From Membranipora membranacea (lineage: Eukaryota > Bryozoa > Gymnolaemata > Cheilostomatida > Membraniporidae), in NCBI GenBank assembly GCA_914767715.1, contig OU612071.1:19094948-19154947 (forward strand): a stretch of DNA of 60,000 nucleotides. Direction: 5' to 3'. The position numbers were made by a program, and so were the translations under genes. Under the pieces are notes generated by a model. The model did no database searches and had not been told where the DNA came from. It worked only from the letters and a program-made list of their open reading frames with translations. Numbering within the stretch: position 1 is the first letter of the stretch; every line of letters begins with the position of its first letter. Shown here in pieces: positions 38,601 to 49,739 of this stretch.

Positions 38601-41571
38601 ATAAATATTGTGAATACACTATTTGCAACTTTGTGAATGCCTAGAGTCACGCAAGAGCAATTTTATTTGATGGGCCAATCATCACTAATAAAGCTATTAA
38701 AAGACCATTAAGATTTATTTATTCTACTAACACAGGCTCAGTACACTTGATACCAAATAAAGCATGGTTTGGCATGTGCCATATGATCCTGATGGGTAGA
38801 TTTAATTCATTTTACTAACATTGAATTCTTCGTCATAGAATTCAGATATCACTAGAAAGCTACAAATATAATTATCTATGTGTATGCTGCTGCAAGCTCC
38901 AGTAAAAGCCTCCAATAAGAGACATTCAAGTCAATCGAGTTTGGGTGAAATTTTGTTGAAGGGTGTTGTTTTATTAAAATAGTTTACAGCTACCACCCAA
39001 ATATTCTTTGCTTTCACCAAGCATGTCTGAGAGGGAGTGAGCTTGTGATAGAGAAAGTATAAAATGTAATTAAGTATACATGTAGATTAACTAACCTCAA
39101 CATAGTCTTTATCACAGGTCATGTGATCTTCTATATCAAACCTAGTAAACGAAATCGTTATCATGCCCCTTGATCTTCGATCAACAGAAATAGTTCTTGA
39201 GCAGTCTGTGTTGATATCATACAAATCTGGATAATTAGGGGATGTCAGTACTCCACTTGATGCACTAACATCTGTGCCCTGGCAAATATCTAAAAGCAGA
39301 TGGTTTTATTTTTAGAATAAAGCTTTGATGGAAATAAAAATTCTCTTATTTAAATTGTCTCGCTAAATTGTCACTGCACATATCTGTAAATGTCCATACT
39401 CATTGAGGCATTCAATGTACCGTGTTCTCAATTTACTAATTTTCACTTCATGTGGACTTTTGGCATATTCTGTAAAACATTAGTCCAGGATGATGTTGTC
39501 TGCCAAATAAAATAGGGTATAATAATAGTATGTTTAGCATTGTAAAATGAAATTGGTGCATATCAGATAACGCCATTTTCACACAGTCTATTGAATGGTT
39601 ACACTCATCAGTCTAAGATTACCTGGTGTGTAGTACCCCTCTCCCTGACCTTCACTTTGATGTGCAGTGCCGGGGGTAAATTCTGGTATACATTTATCTG
39701 TAAGTTAGTGTAGTGAAATCATCAATAAGGTTGTTTATGAATTTGCCGACCTCTTTTGTTATGTCTATATACGATAGCTGTATACACCACATGGAATTTT
39801 AGTGCAATAAGGATACATCTGTGTAACCAATTCACCAATATACCAATTTACAGTTGATTGTGGCTATGTTAGGTCTGCTTGTATTTTGACCAAGTATGCT
39901 GGTATAATTTTTATTGCCAGCTGCTTTGAAATATGGTACGCAAATTATCTTAAAGTCATTGTCTAGCTATTTACAATAAAGTGTGACAGTTTTTACTATA
40001 TCTGATTGCCGGCTTTATATCAACCTTATCAAGAGACATCAAAGCATCAAGACATAACACAGCTTGAGCAGCACTTTGAGTCAGTCAATCATGTGTGGCT
40101 TTTTGCACAAGGCTATGAGGACATATACATTTACATACTGAATTACTGATGGATGATGCGTTGAGGCATGAATGCATCCTTCAGGATGTATTGTAACTTA
40201 CGATAACATGGTTTCCGAGAACATTTGCAGGTGAAACTTCCGTACAGATTTTCACATGCCTGTGTACAGTTGTTTAATGACCAATGAGAACATTCGTTTA
40301 TGTCTGCAATAAAAACATCGTGAAAAACATCTTAAATAGTTATGACTTTGAATTAGTCTAGCAAATGCTCAGTGACTCTCACTAAAACATTTCAGAAATG
40401 GTCCATTCAAACTTGGCAGCTCAGAGAAATACAACATCTTCTTTTCCTAGATTTTAACATTGATCAAGAGAAAAAGGAATTGAGAAAATGTCAGTATCCT
40501 CAAAAGAGGAGATATTTATAAAAGTAAAAAAGGAATGGTTATGACTGCTTTGCTGCAGGCAAGTCCACAAAAACCGCTTTAATTGAACAAAGTACTATTC
40601 TACCAATCAACAACCTGCAGTTAATAATTAATTGATGTTGATCTGAGTACTGAAAGAGGTTAGGTTGTTAAACACTTCTCTGTCCATTTTTAGGTCACCC
40701 ATCTATAATTTGAGTAAGCCTTCACCCTTCAGCAATTTCAATGTTTCTGTCATAACCATTTAATCTATGTTTTAGCACTGCTACACCACTCGCTAATAGT
40801 TGCTTTCATATCGGTGTTTCCTATCAGATTAAACAGGTCAAAATAGGAATCAGTAACTGAGATCTTACCTTCACAAACAAGTTTAGATGCAAAATTGTAG
40901 CAGCATGACATGCCAGGTTGACAGGGTCTATTACTATTGCAGGGTGCTCCATACCCAGCCTTTGTGGAGACACCATTCGGGCGTAGTAAAGGTGTATGAG
41001 GACTTTTGCATTCAGGGAAATCCTCCGCAGATAGAAAACTCACAGCATAGGTCTGAAGTCAAACCATGCATGAATAAATAGGAAATGATATAAGAAACCA
41101 TTTTGCTAATGATTGCTACACCCTGCATTAGTCCTAGCATAGGTTTTTGATTGTGGGTTGCGGATTTTAGCTTGAGGTGTCACTGATGCTTTTACGGACA
41201 AATTACCTTCCTTGCACTTCTATTTCCGACTCTAATCAAGTACATGAACTCTTTCATGAAAGAATCACCACTTACCGATTTAGATATGGCAACTTAATGC
41301 AATAAGTTCTTATATTGAGTACAACTTGAGAATGTGATTTCAATTTAATCATCGTGGGCTTTCTCCTAAATACTTATTGTCAGCCTCAATAGATTGATTG
41401 ATTGTATTGCGATCACTCACTATAAATGTTGTCAGAAAGAGTTTTCTGGCTTATTGCTATGTTTTATTATGATGGCAAGTCAAAACAAATGTACGAAGAA
41501 AACATGGCATGATAATTTTGTACACTTACCAGTAATACCAGTCTCAACCAGGCATCAGACATATCCCTCAT
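34335..41571 (-). CDS. Secreted or membrane protein with signal peptide, Cys-rich segment, cbEGF and three CUB domains (3' incomplete)
   Basis: Twelve exons with GT-AG introns and matching phases. In transcript order they are 41530-41571, 40869-41052, 40202-40303, 39623-39697, 39096-39289, 38427-38577, 37877-37960, 37177-37373, 36783-36927, 36145-36213, 35470-35663 and 34335-34479. They sum to 1582 bases (527 codons plus one base). Exon 1 and the start of exon 2 give a signal peptide (core WLRLVLLTYAVSFLSA). Next come a cysteine-rich segment, a cbEGF (residues 76-109), and CUB domains at about 134-249, 278-391 and 415-527. CUB and cbEGF modules mediate calcium-dependent protein binding in developmental and immune proteins. 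No protease domain was seen. The end of the gene is missing. Confidence 0.85.
34664..34900 (+). mobile_element. tRNA-derived SINE, copy B
   Basis: It begins GTAGGAGGTTCTCAGTTGG. A-box and B-box remnants (GTTAGAGC, GGGTTTGAATCC) are followed by 'ccccaggtgtgctcagacct' and 'gagagcaaattgg', matching copies A and D. It lies in an intron of the CUB gene, on the opposite strand. Confidence 0.8.
36783..37373 (-). CDS. CUB domain 2 (two exons)
   Basis: Exons 37177-37373 and 36783-36927 have the same internal phase-0 intron as CUB 1. They show TGVLTSPNYP, YDINTDC, NCELDFVK, KLCG and GWHLEWS. Confidence 0.85.
38427..39289 (-). CDS. CUB domain 1 (two exons)
   Basis: Exons 39096-39289 and 38427-38577 are split by a phase-0 intron. 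CUB landmarks seen: SGVLTSPNYP, YDINTDC, FTRFDIE, a C...DYVE calcium-site region, KLCG and GWRLEWS. Confidence 0.85.
40202..40303 (-). CDS. Calcium-binding EGF-like exon
   Basis: A phase-1/phase-1 exon of 34 codons. It starts DINEC, the calcium-binding EGF signature, and contains six cysteines and the YGSFTC turn. It is slightly short between the fifth and sixth cysteine. Confidence 0.85.
40869..41052 (-). CDS. Exon 2: end of signal peptide and Cys-rich segment
   Basis: Phase 0 to 1. After the signal peptide come about 50 residues with cysteines in the order C, C, C, CC, C (GAPCNSNRPCQPGMSCC). This resembles short disulfide modules such as WAP or Dickkopf-type segments but is not a clear match to either. 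Confidence 0.75.
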
Positions 41572-43334
41572 CGCTGTACTTGTGAATTCACGCACAAGCT
41601 ACAACAATACATGCTCACAATAAGCTGATGATTACAATAGTGTTTGCTTGAGTAACACTTGGAACAAAGTTGACAAGAACTGGTATTGCTTAGATTATGA
41701 TTGCAATATGCATATTCCTATATGTCGAATTTCTAAACCGTAATTGTGATTTGTAATCATAATATTTGAACCATCATCATTTGAGGCAAGAGAAAGGTAA
41801 GGGATATTGAAATGAATTGACATTTCCCAACTTTAAAGACCATAGTGATGACATGTTTTCATGAGGAATTAGTTAACAAAGAGAGCTATGCACAATATAT
41901 AATAAGTACCTTTAAAAAAGCTGCTTAGATGCCAAGCACTGCTCTCTGTAACTTCTGTGTATCCAAAACCCAACAGCGGCAAGCAAAAACGAGAATCAGA
42001 ACGTGTTTCCAATACTATTACATGCTAGCAGATTGAAGAACATGTGACTGTAACATTTGCAACAAAAACTACATGGGCTGGTAAATTGCTGTCTGACTCT
42101 TTGTTATCAACGTAACTAATGCACAGAATTTTGGAATTAATTTTTGATAATTGGCCTACTGCAGATATCCCTCTGAAAAGATATCAACTTCATTTATAGC
42201 ATTTAATTGTATTGTCCTTTGTTTGGTGACATTATGTAGTAACACTGTTAAGCATGTTTTCATCAGTACACACAACCGTCTTCATATGACTAATTGAGCT
42301 CTCAAGTAAACAGGCAGCTATACTCTATGACGGATGTAATGTCTCCTGCTGTGGCGCGGTACTTTGGTAACACACAGGAGGGTTTTGATAAGGCGCTTAA
42401 TTGTGTTGACTTTGTCTCAAATTTCAACCTGCATTGGTCCTTCTTGTGTATGAAGAAGCCTTAATCGATATATATCTTCATCAAGCTATATTCTGTTGAT
42501 CATCAGATCAACATCCATGCTCATAAGATATTTCTGTTATATATATGGTTAAATGGTCACTGCTCAGTAAAAACAATTTAGGGCAAGAACTTGTGATCTT
42601 TGATGTAAAGGTCCAATTCACAGCACTGGCGGTTATACTGATACTGGTACCGCCACATCATTCACCAAAGCCAGGTTTTGGGGTATAGGACTAAAATAAG
42701 ACAAGGACCTTCCATTTATTCTCCATCTTGACTTTTCTTCCTCTCTTACCTGTAGCCATTGTGTTGGCTCTGATATGAGTGGTTGTTACGTGGGAAAGAG
42801 AGCCATTGGCAGGTCACTGAGCGCACCTAATGGGATATAATGAAAGTGAAACCCACTATAATATATATATATACTTTCATGAAAGCACCCTGTTACCTTG
42901 CATTGGCTCTTCCCCATCCATCAGAGTGGACAATGCAATGCTATAAACTAATAACTTGGTGTGTACCAAATAAGAACCAGACATAGCACAAACTCAATCT
43001 GACTACCAAGAATTATGAACTAGCCCTGTGATTGCGATTTAAGCCGATGTTGCCTGTTATTTTATGAGGGAACACGGAAGTTTTTTGCACTGACTGCTAG
43101 GAACAATACCGGTAAATAGTTTACATGGTGTTACTTGTCAAATACTCTGAAAGAAGTGACTCAAATGCTCTTAAATTGTCAATTGGGAATGATAAAGTGT
43201 GGTGATGATAAAATGATGGATCCTCTAGCCATGCTCACCCAGATTCAGTTGGATTGTGGAAATGTGCAATAATTAAGTAGGACAACAGCTGATGCTATTT
43301 TTGTACATTTATCATCAACTTTATATATATAATA
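41572..43334. other. Upstream region of the CUB gene
   Basis: No coding segment recognised. The promoter and 5' untranslated sequence of the minus-strand CUB gene should be in the first part. A short (ta)n run lies at about 42860-42874. Confidence 0.4.
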
Positions 43335-43422
43335 GGAGTAGGAGGTAGCTCAGTTGGTTAGAGCGCTGGTCCTTCAACACATAAGTGATGAAGGTCGTGG
43401 GTTCGAATCTCACTGCAGTCAT
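43335..43422 (+). mobile_element. tRNA-derived SINE, copy C (tRNA part only)
   Basis: It starts GGAGTAGGAGGTAGCTC and has the A-box and a good B-box (GGGTTCGAATCT), but it stops soon after 'cactgcagtc'. The 3' end does not pair with the 5' end, so it is not a tRNA gene. Confidence 0.75.
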
Positions 43423-43753
43423 GCTTCGGGATGTGGCGTGTGATATGACATCTGATTTTAATCAATAACTGTCTGATTCTAGTTGATGCTTACCATAAAG
43501 ACGAAGAGTTGTTTGTTGTTGTTATATTGAATGTTAGTCAAATTCTATTAGCCATCGTACATTACTTCTGAGCTATCACCATTGACTATTTAGGCCAAAC
43601 ATTTGTCATTTTTGCATAAGGTCAATGAGTCAATCAGAAGACATAGGATATAACATTCACCTGAGTGCGCTGGGAACCTGAACGATCAACCTTGAAGGCT
43701 ACCCCACCGGCAGTATGACGGGAAGGACCTCCTCTGTTTCCATCTAGTCTGGT

Positions 43754-43965
43754 TGTAGTATTGTAAACTGTACCCCGCGCGAAAACAACTCGGAACACTT
43801 TACAATACTGTAAACTTTCCCGGGGACACTTTACAATACAAACAGGCCTATTGTAAACTGCCCCCCCCCCTATTGTAAACGGTCCCCCCCCCTATTGTAA
43901 ACTGTCCCTTCCTATTTTAAACTGTCCCCCCTATTGTAAACTGTCCCCCCTATTGATGACTGTCA
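43754..43965. repeat. C-rich tandem repeat, unit about 20 bases
   Basis: Repeats of TATTGTAAACTGTCCCCCC with C-runs of 4 to 10. The left part is more diverged ('actttacaatact'). Confidence 0.85.
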
Positions 43966-44162
43966 ATTTCAAGGGCCCAACTGTTTATCATCATTCTAAA
44001 TGGGTCAGATAATTTAACTGGTGTATACCATGATTTTATTAAAATCGTACTTAGGCACCTTGATGATGATATACTCTCTCATGCATTGATGGCTAAACAA
44101 ACCAACTAGTGGCAATGTGTACTATTGCTGCTTTCGCATTGAGTTAAGGCCACTATTAAGCT

Positions 44163-44361
44163 TGTGTGTTGGTGATGTTTTACGATATTTTATTGGGAGC
44201 ATCTAGCAGAGGCATCTTACTGGTAGCATGGTTCACATAGAAAGGGAAATAGCCACTGCATTGTGGTCATTATAAAAGAACAATAGAATCTGACATCACG
44301 TCCTGTGATGTCTGTTAGCAGACTAATTAACTGTCATCGTTAAGGCATGGCATATATAACA
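44163..44361 (-). repeat. 3' LTR of the second gypsy-type element
   Basis: 199 bases, differing from the other LTR at one position (ttcacatag against tttacatag). Confidence 0.95.
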
Positions 44362-44372
44362 TTGCCTCCCCT

Positions 44373-47300
44373 TTAAGAGGGTTTATATCTCTCTGGTGGT
44401 TTGCTTATTTGAGCTGAACGTCTCAGTACTGGTAGTGTAATAGGTGACGTTATAGAGGTTTGAGTACGTTGTATCTGCGTTGTAACCATCGGACTAGTAC
44501 TGGGTATAAGGCTTGCATCTGTATCAGTGCTCGAACCATCAGCTGTACCGTCAGCATCTGAGGACCTCTGGGGCAATGCGGTTGCTGCTTTTACACTGGC
44601 TTCGCTGAAGGTATCCTGAGATAGATCATGTCTTGTTACAGTAGAATTATGGGGTTGGTTTAAATCATCATAGTCACAATCATCAATGTGTGTACCAGCA
44701 GAAACTAAATGATTCAAATGACAATACCGAACTCTAGAACCAATCCTGACTAGATACCTGAGCGGACCTATGCGTTTTATTACAGTGCCAAATAACCACT
44801 TGTCTCGACCAATCATGCTCCTGACCTTGACAGAATCTCCGACTTTAAACTCACAAGACTTGGAATTACTACCATGGACATAACTACGATACTGAGACTT
44901 ATCAACATCTGCTTGCAGACTGGGTTTCATGAGAGTAAATAGAGTGCGTAGTTGTCTGCCCATTAACAGTTCACATGGAGCACGACCTGTTGTAGCATGA
45001 TTGGTTGTGTTATATCCTAACAGAAACCTCGACAGTGCTAAATTCCTATCCCTAGAACTACCTTTCACTTTTTTGAGAAAACTCTTAGCTGTCTGCACAC
45101 AACGCTCTGCTTGACCATTTGATGCAGCATGATATGGAGGTGAATATTTACGAACTATTCCATTAGACTTGAGAAATCCCTCAAACTCTCCGGATGTGAA
45201 TGACTTAGCATTATCTGTATACAATATTGCACATAACCCATGTGTCGAGAATAATTGTCTTAGCGAAAGGACAGCCTTAGAGCTAGTAATACTGCTCATG
45301 GGCTCTACATGTAACCATTTGCTATAACTATCGACCACAATCAAATAATTCTGACTATCATATTCAGCGAAATCAGCATGAAGCCTGAACCATGGCTTGT
45401 TCTCAAACTGAAACGGATACCAAGTTTTGGGTGGTGAATTACCAACCATTTGACATTTACGACATTCTTTTGCTATAGTCTCTATAGTACTATCAACATT
45501 TGGAAACCAGAAATAACTACGAGCCACTGATTTCATTCTGACAACACCGGGGTGATCCTGGTGCAACTCTGACATAACTCTATCGATAAGACAATTGGGT
45601 AGGACAACTCTACAACCATACAATATACATCCTTTATCAACTGCGAGATCACCGCGCTTACTGAAGTATGGCTCTAACTCTACATCTGATACATGTTTAG
45701 GCCAACCGAATTTCACATAGTCTCGAACCTTACTGAGAATAGGACATCTACTAGTTTCACGAGCTATTTCATCAGCAGTCACTGGGAGATTATCAACTAT
45801 TGAGAAATAATTTACTTCCATCTCAAAACTTTCATTAGAGCTGAGCGGAGCACTCGACAGATAATCAACGTGACATAAGTCAGAACCTTTGCGATATTCT
45901 ACTGTATAGTTGTACTCGTTTAGAATGAGTTTCCATCTGTGCAATCGAGAGAGGGCAACTCCAGACTCTAGTTTAGCATTAGGGCCGAAAACTGTCTGAA
46001 GTGCACTGTGATATGTGATGAGTATGAATTTGTTGCCAATCAGATACTTTGCAAACTTCTTCAATCCAAACATGATGCTGAGAGCTTCTCTGTGTGTCTG
46101 AGCGTAGTTGGATTCTGCATTTGAGAGTGTTCTCGAGGCATAGGCTATCGGTGTCTCAGATCCATCTTCTTCTCTATGTGAGATTATGGCTCCAACACCA
46201 TAGGGACTTGCATCACACGCCATCACTAGCTGTTTCCTAGGGTCAAATCTGGTGAGTAGTGTTTGGGTGCACAATTCTTCCTTCAGATTGTTGAATGCTT
46301 GTTGGCACTCTTCCGTCCAAACGAAGTCAACTCCATCACGCGTTAGATTATGTAACGGCTCAGCTTTGGTAGCGACTTGTTCAATGAACTTTACATAGTA
46401 GTTGATCATTCCCATGAACTGCTGCACGTCTTGGACTTTCTTAGGAGTCTTAGCTTCTTTTATAGCTTTTACTCTGTCTTCAATGGGTGATATGCCAGAT
46501 TTACTGAGAACATGACCAAGATATGGAACCGACAACTGCAAGAACGAACTTTTGTGTTTATTCACTGTGATACCATGTTTTTCCAACCGATCAAAAACCT
46601 CATCTTGCGTTTTCAAGTGCTCATGATCATTAGGACCTGTTACAAGAATATCATCGATATAACAACATGTGTTAGGAATACCTGACAAAATCTGATCTAG
46701 GACTTTCTAAAACTGCATACTTGCTACTTTCACACCAAACGGCAACCTGGTAGGCACTAATAACCCTTTAGGAGTATTCATTGTGAGAATTTTCTGAGAG
46801 CTTTTGTCTAGCTTTAACTGAGTGTAGGCAGATGCAAGGTCAATCTTAGAGAACTTTTCTCCTTTCATCGTTGTGAAGAGATCATCTGGCAGCAGTAGTG
46901 GATAAACATTGTCTTCAATAGCCTTGTTTACAGAAATGGAGTAGTCGGCACATACTCTTACATTTTTGCCTTGATCCTTGGGTACACATATGAGTGGTGA
47001 GGCCCATTTACTCTTTTGAACAGGTACGAGAGAACCATCTGAGACTCGTTTATCTAGACCAGCATCTACCTTATCTCTGAACATCAACGGAACTGGTCGA
47101 GCTTACAGAATATGGGTGTACAATCAGGTTACAACTCTATAGAAGCCTCATAACCTCTAATCTCACCAAGGCAATCACTACGAAATACCTGAGCATGCTT
47201 TGACAACCCCTCATTGAGAGTACGAGATTTGACCTGACCTACAATTGGTACTGAGAATATTTCATTCCAATTCAACCATATGTGAGAAAGCCAATTTCGA

Positions 47301-47614
47301 CCTAGCAAACTTGTACCATTACCCTGTATTACAATAAGCGGCTGAGCTGCAAAAACTACATCAACAGAAATCTCACCTAAGACTTTAACTAGATTGCCAC
47401 TATAATCATGTAATGTCAAGTCAGAATGAGCAGACAACTTACAATGACTGAATTTTGACTGGTACACTTTTGATGATATTAGACTCCAAACACACCCCGT
47501 ATCCAATTGTAATTTGATAGATTTACCTTCAACCTTCATTGGTATATCGATTGGTTTGCGTACATCAGCCATGAGATTGATTTCCGGCGTGGAGACCATC
47601 TCTACAGCACTCAC
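44373..47614 (-). pseudogene. pol of the second gypsy-type element, broken
   Basis: The protease keeps LDTG at about 47500. A stop follows YEASIEL near 47129, the frame is shifted by one base near 47100, and a TAG lies at 46707-46709. The long frame 44373-46688 begins inside the RT and contains YIDD (about 46650), RNase H with CDAS, and an integrase with an HHCC finger (HQDHPG, CRKCQ) and DDE residues in LHADFAEYD, LYTDNAKSF and NGQAERC. The RNase H TDH motif reads TYH (codon 46011-46013), losing a conserved Asp. Confidence 0.9.
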
Positions 47615-48312
47615 GTTACCACTTTTGCCACCATCATCAGTTTAGAACATTTTCTACATATCATGTGTTTACCTGGACAGTTGTCAGCCTTGTGGGGACC
47701 AGCACAGCGTGTACATTTCATGCGCGTTTCTCTATAATTATCATGAGGTTTTTTATGACTCATTCTATTCACTCCAGTATTAAAGCTGCTTGCTACTGGT
47801 TGGCTATTGTCTGAGCTAGGGTGCTTTTGTGCCACATCCATCATCATGGCTATAGATTTTGCATCAATCCATGTTAATACATCACCCTCTTTCAACAATG
47901 CCTCACGAATGCGATTATTGCTAACATGCAGGCCACAAATCAGTTTATTACGGAAACGATTGTATAAAGCGTTACCTGTACCGAACCCTGCATTTATGCT
48001 GAGTTTTGATATGGTTACAATATAATCTGAAACAGATTCATTAGGCAATTGATGTCTCATGTCAAACCTAAGCGATTCCGACACCGCATTGACTCCAGCT
48101 CTAAAATGTTCATCTAGTAATGTAACAAGAGCATCAAATGTGGAATCCTCTACTTTGTTTGGGACACTCAAGCTTATAAGCAAGTCCAGAGTTTCATTAC
48201 CTATCACAGCCAAAAGAATGTTTTTCTTTTTAGCAGCCTCATTTACCTCGTTGGCCTCAAGCCAAGAATTTAATCTCAGTTTATATGTGGGCCATTTATC
48301 TTTTACAATCAT
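47611..48312 (-). pseudogene. gag of the second gypsy-type element
   Basis: An ATG at 48312 opens 233 codons of capsid-like sequence, followed by a cysteine cluster (CTRCAGPHKADNCPG, then CRKC) typical of nucleocapsid knuckles. The second knuckle loses its pattern and the frame stops at 47611-47613, while the protease frame is shifted. This suggests a small indel near 47635, or frameshift expression. Confidence 0.8.
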
Positions 48313-48481
48313 TTATTCCGGTACCTTACCTATTGACATGTTGTAGCATGTTCTCTGAGGTTCTCTGTCTTCAGTGTATAATTTTGCCCGCAATGTGCCT
48401 TCTATATCATCTTCCATCTACTGTGTGCCTCCCTCGTGGTATGAGTAATCTTTCACCAGCCTGTGTCGCCATTATTGAGTT

Positions 48482-48680
48482 TGTGTGTTGGTGATGTTTT
48501 ACGATATTTTATTGGGAGCATCTAGCAGAGGCATCTTACTGGTAGCATGGTTTACATAGAAAGGGAAATAGCCACTGCATTGTGGTCATTATAAAAGAAC
48601 AATAGAATCTGACATCACGTCCTGTGATGTCTGTTAGCAGACTAATTAACTGTCATCGTTAAGGCATGGCATATATAACA
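48482..48680 (-). repeat. 5' LTR of the second gypsy-type element
   Basis: 199 bases. In element orientation it is followed by 'aactcaataatggcgac', the expected primer-site position. Confidence 0.95.
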
Positions 48681-49739
48681 GCCACCATTTTCGCTACACC
48701 TCTGCAAAGCTTTGCTTAAGCCGCGCCAAAACAACCATCCCCCAACATTTTCTTTTATAAACTGTATGCTCAAAAATTACAGTTGGCATCTTATGTCATT
48801 TTACAGCCATAGTGTAGGCGTCATAATGAAACTATTTGTTCATTTTCGGATGGATGGATCGCAATAGTTTGCGATTGCTTGCGTTGTCAATTTTGATGGC
48901 TACTCAACACTATCCCACCATCAATTCGGTAAATGAACTCCCGTCTTAACTGGCTAATGTAAAAGAAAATAATATAGACTGAGTATTAAAATGAAAATTC
49001 CATGGGAATGAAAACTTAATCTGTATACTGCTACTGGTGCTCGTACTTCTGTGATAACTTAATAGGGGTTTTTCTGAGCATTGTCACATAGCGGCCATAT
49101 AGTTTGCACCATAGACAGAATAGTCTCCCTAGACAGGCTATAATAGCATTCAATACTGTCAACTAAGTACACGACATAACATTATTAGTATGTGCAGTGA
49201 GTCATAGTTTTCTATGCTATATCCCTCAATGAAATAATGTGAAAAATCAAGGGATGCTGGGCACAATATCAGCCCCAGCCCCCTCAGAACTTTTAATGAA
49301 ATAAATCATTAGCCAATAAACATTATATTAAATACAGCCATGCACCCTCCGCACATCCAACATTAACATTTAAATGCAAAGAATACTTGCAACACAATAT
49401 CACAAATATTTTGTTTGATGAGCCAGATCTGAGCACCACCACCGTCATCATTGATTTCTGCAAAATTATTGTTGTGACTGAAAACATCCAGTCTGCTCAG
49501 CTTGGATTGCTTGTTGCAAGTCTTTACTTCAAATTTTATTGTTGCCATGCCAGGAAATCGGGTATTAGTCGCCTCCTCCTAAAGGGTAACCCCCAGTTAT
49601 CTTGTTAATCATGGAGGTAAAAATTGAGAGGTTTTCGTCCAAGTGCACAATCAATTCCATCAGTATCAATTCTTCTCCTTTGTTATACCAGACAATTAAA
49701 GAGTGAGTTCAGGTCCCATTCATGTTCTCCCATCCCTGA
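48681..49739. other. Spacer with no recognised gene
   Basis: Only short frames on both strands. No domain, repeat or splice structure I can support. Confidence 0.4.

Larger units (their letters stand above)
44163..48680 (-). mobile_element. Second Ty3/gypsy-type LTR retrotransposon, recent but disabled
   Basis: LTRs at 44163-44361 and 48482-48680 (199 bases each) differ at one position. In element orientation they start TGTTATATATGCC and end in CA. A purine-rich tract (aaaggggaggcaa) adjoins the 3' LTR. Coding order is gag, protease, RT, RNase H, integrase. GCCAC follows the 5' LTR on the outside (48681-48685) and occurs nine bases outside the 3' LTR (44149-44153), a possible displaced target duplication. 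Confidence 0.95.

Noticed and set aside
43335-43422. Possible functional tRNA gene
   Set aside because: A and B boxes are good, but the acceptor stem cannot form and related copies carry a SINE body.
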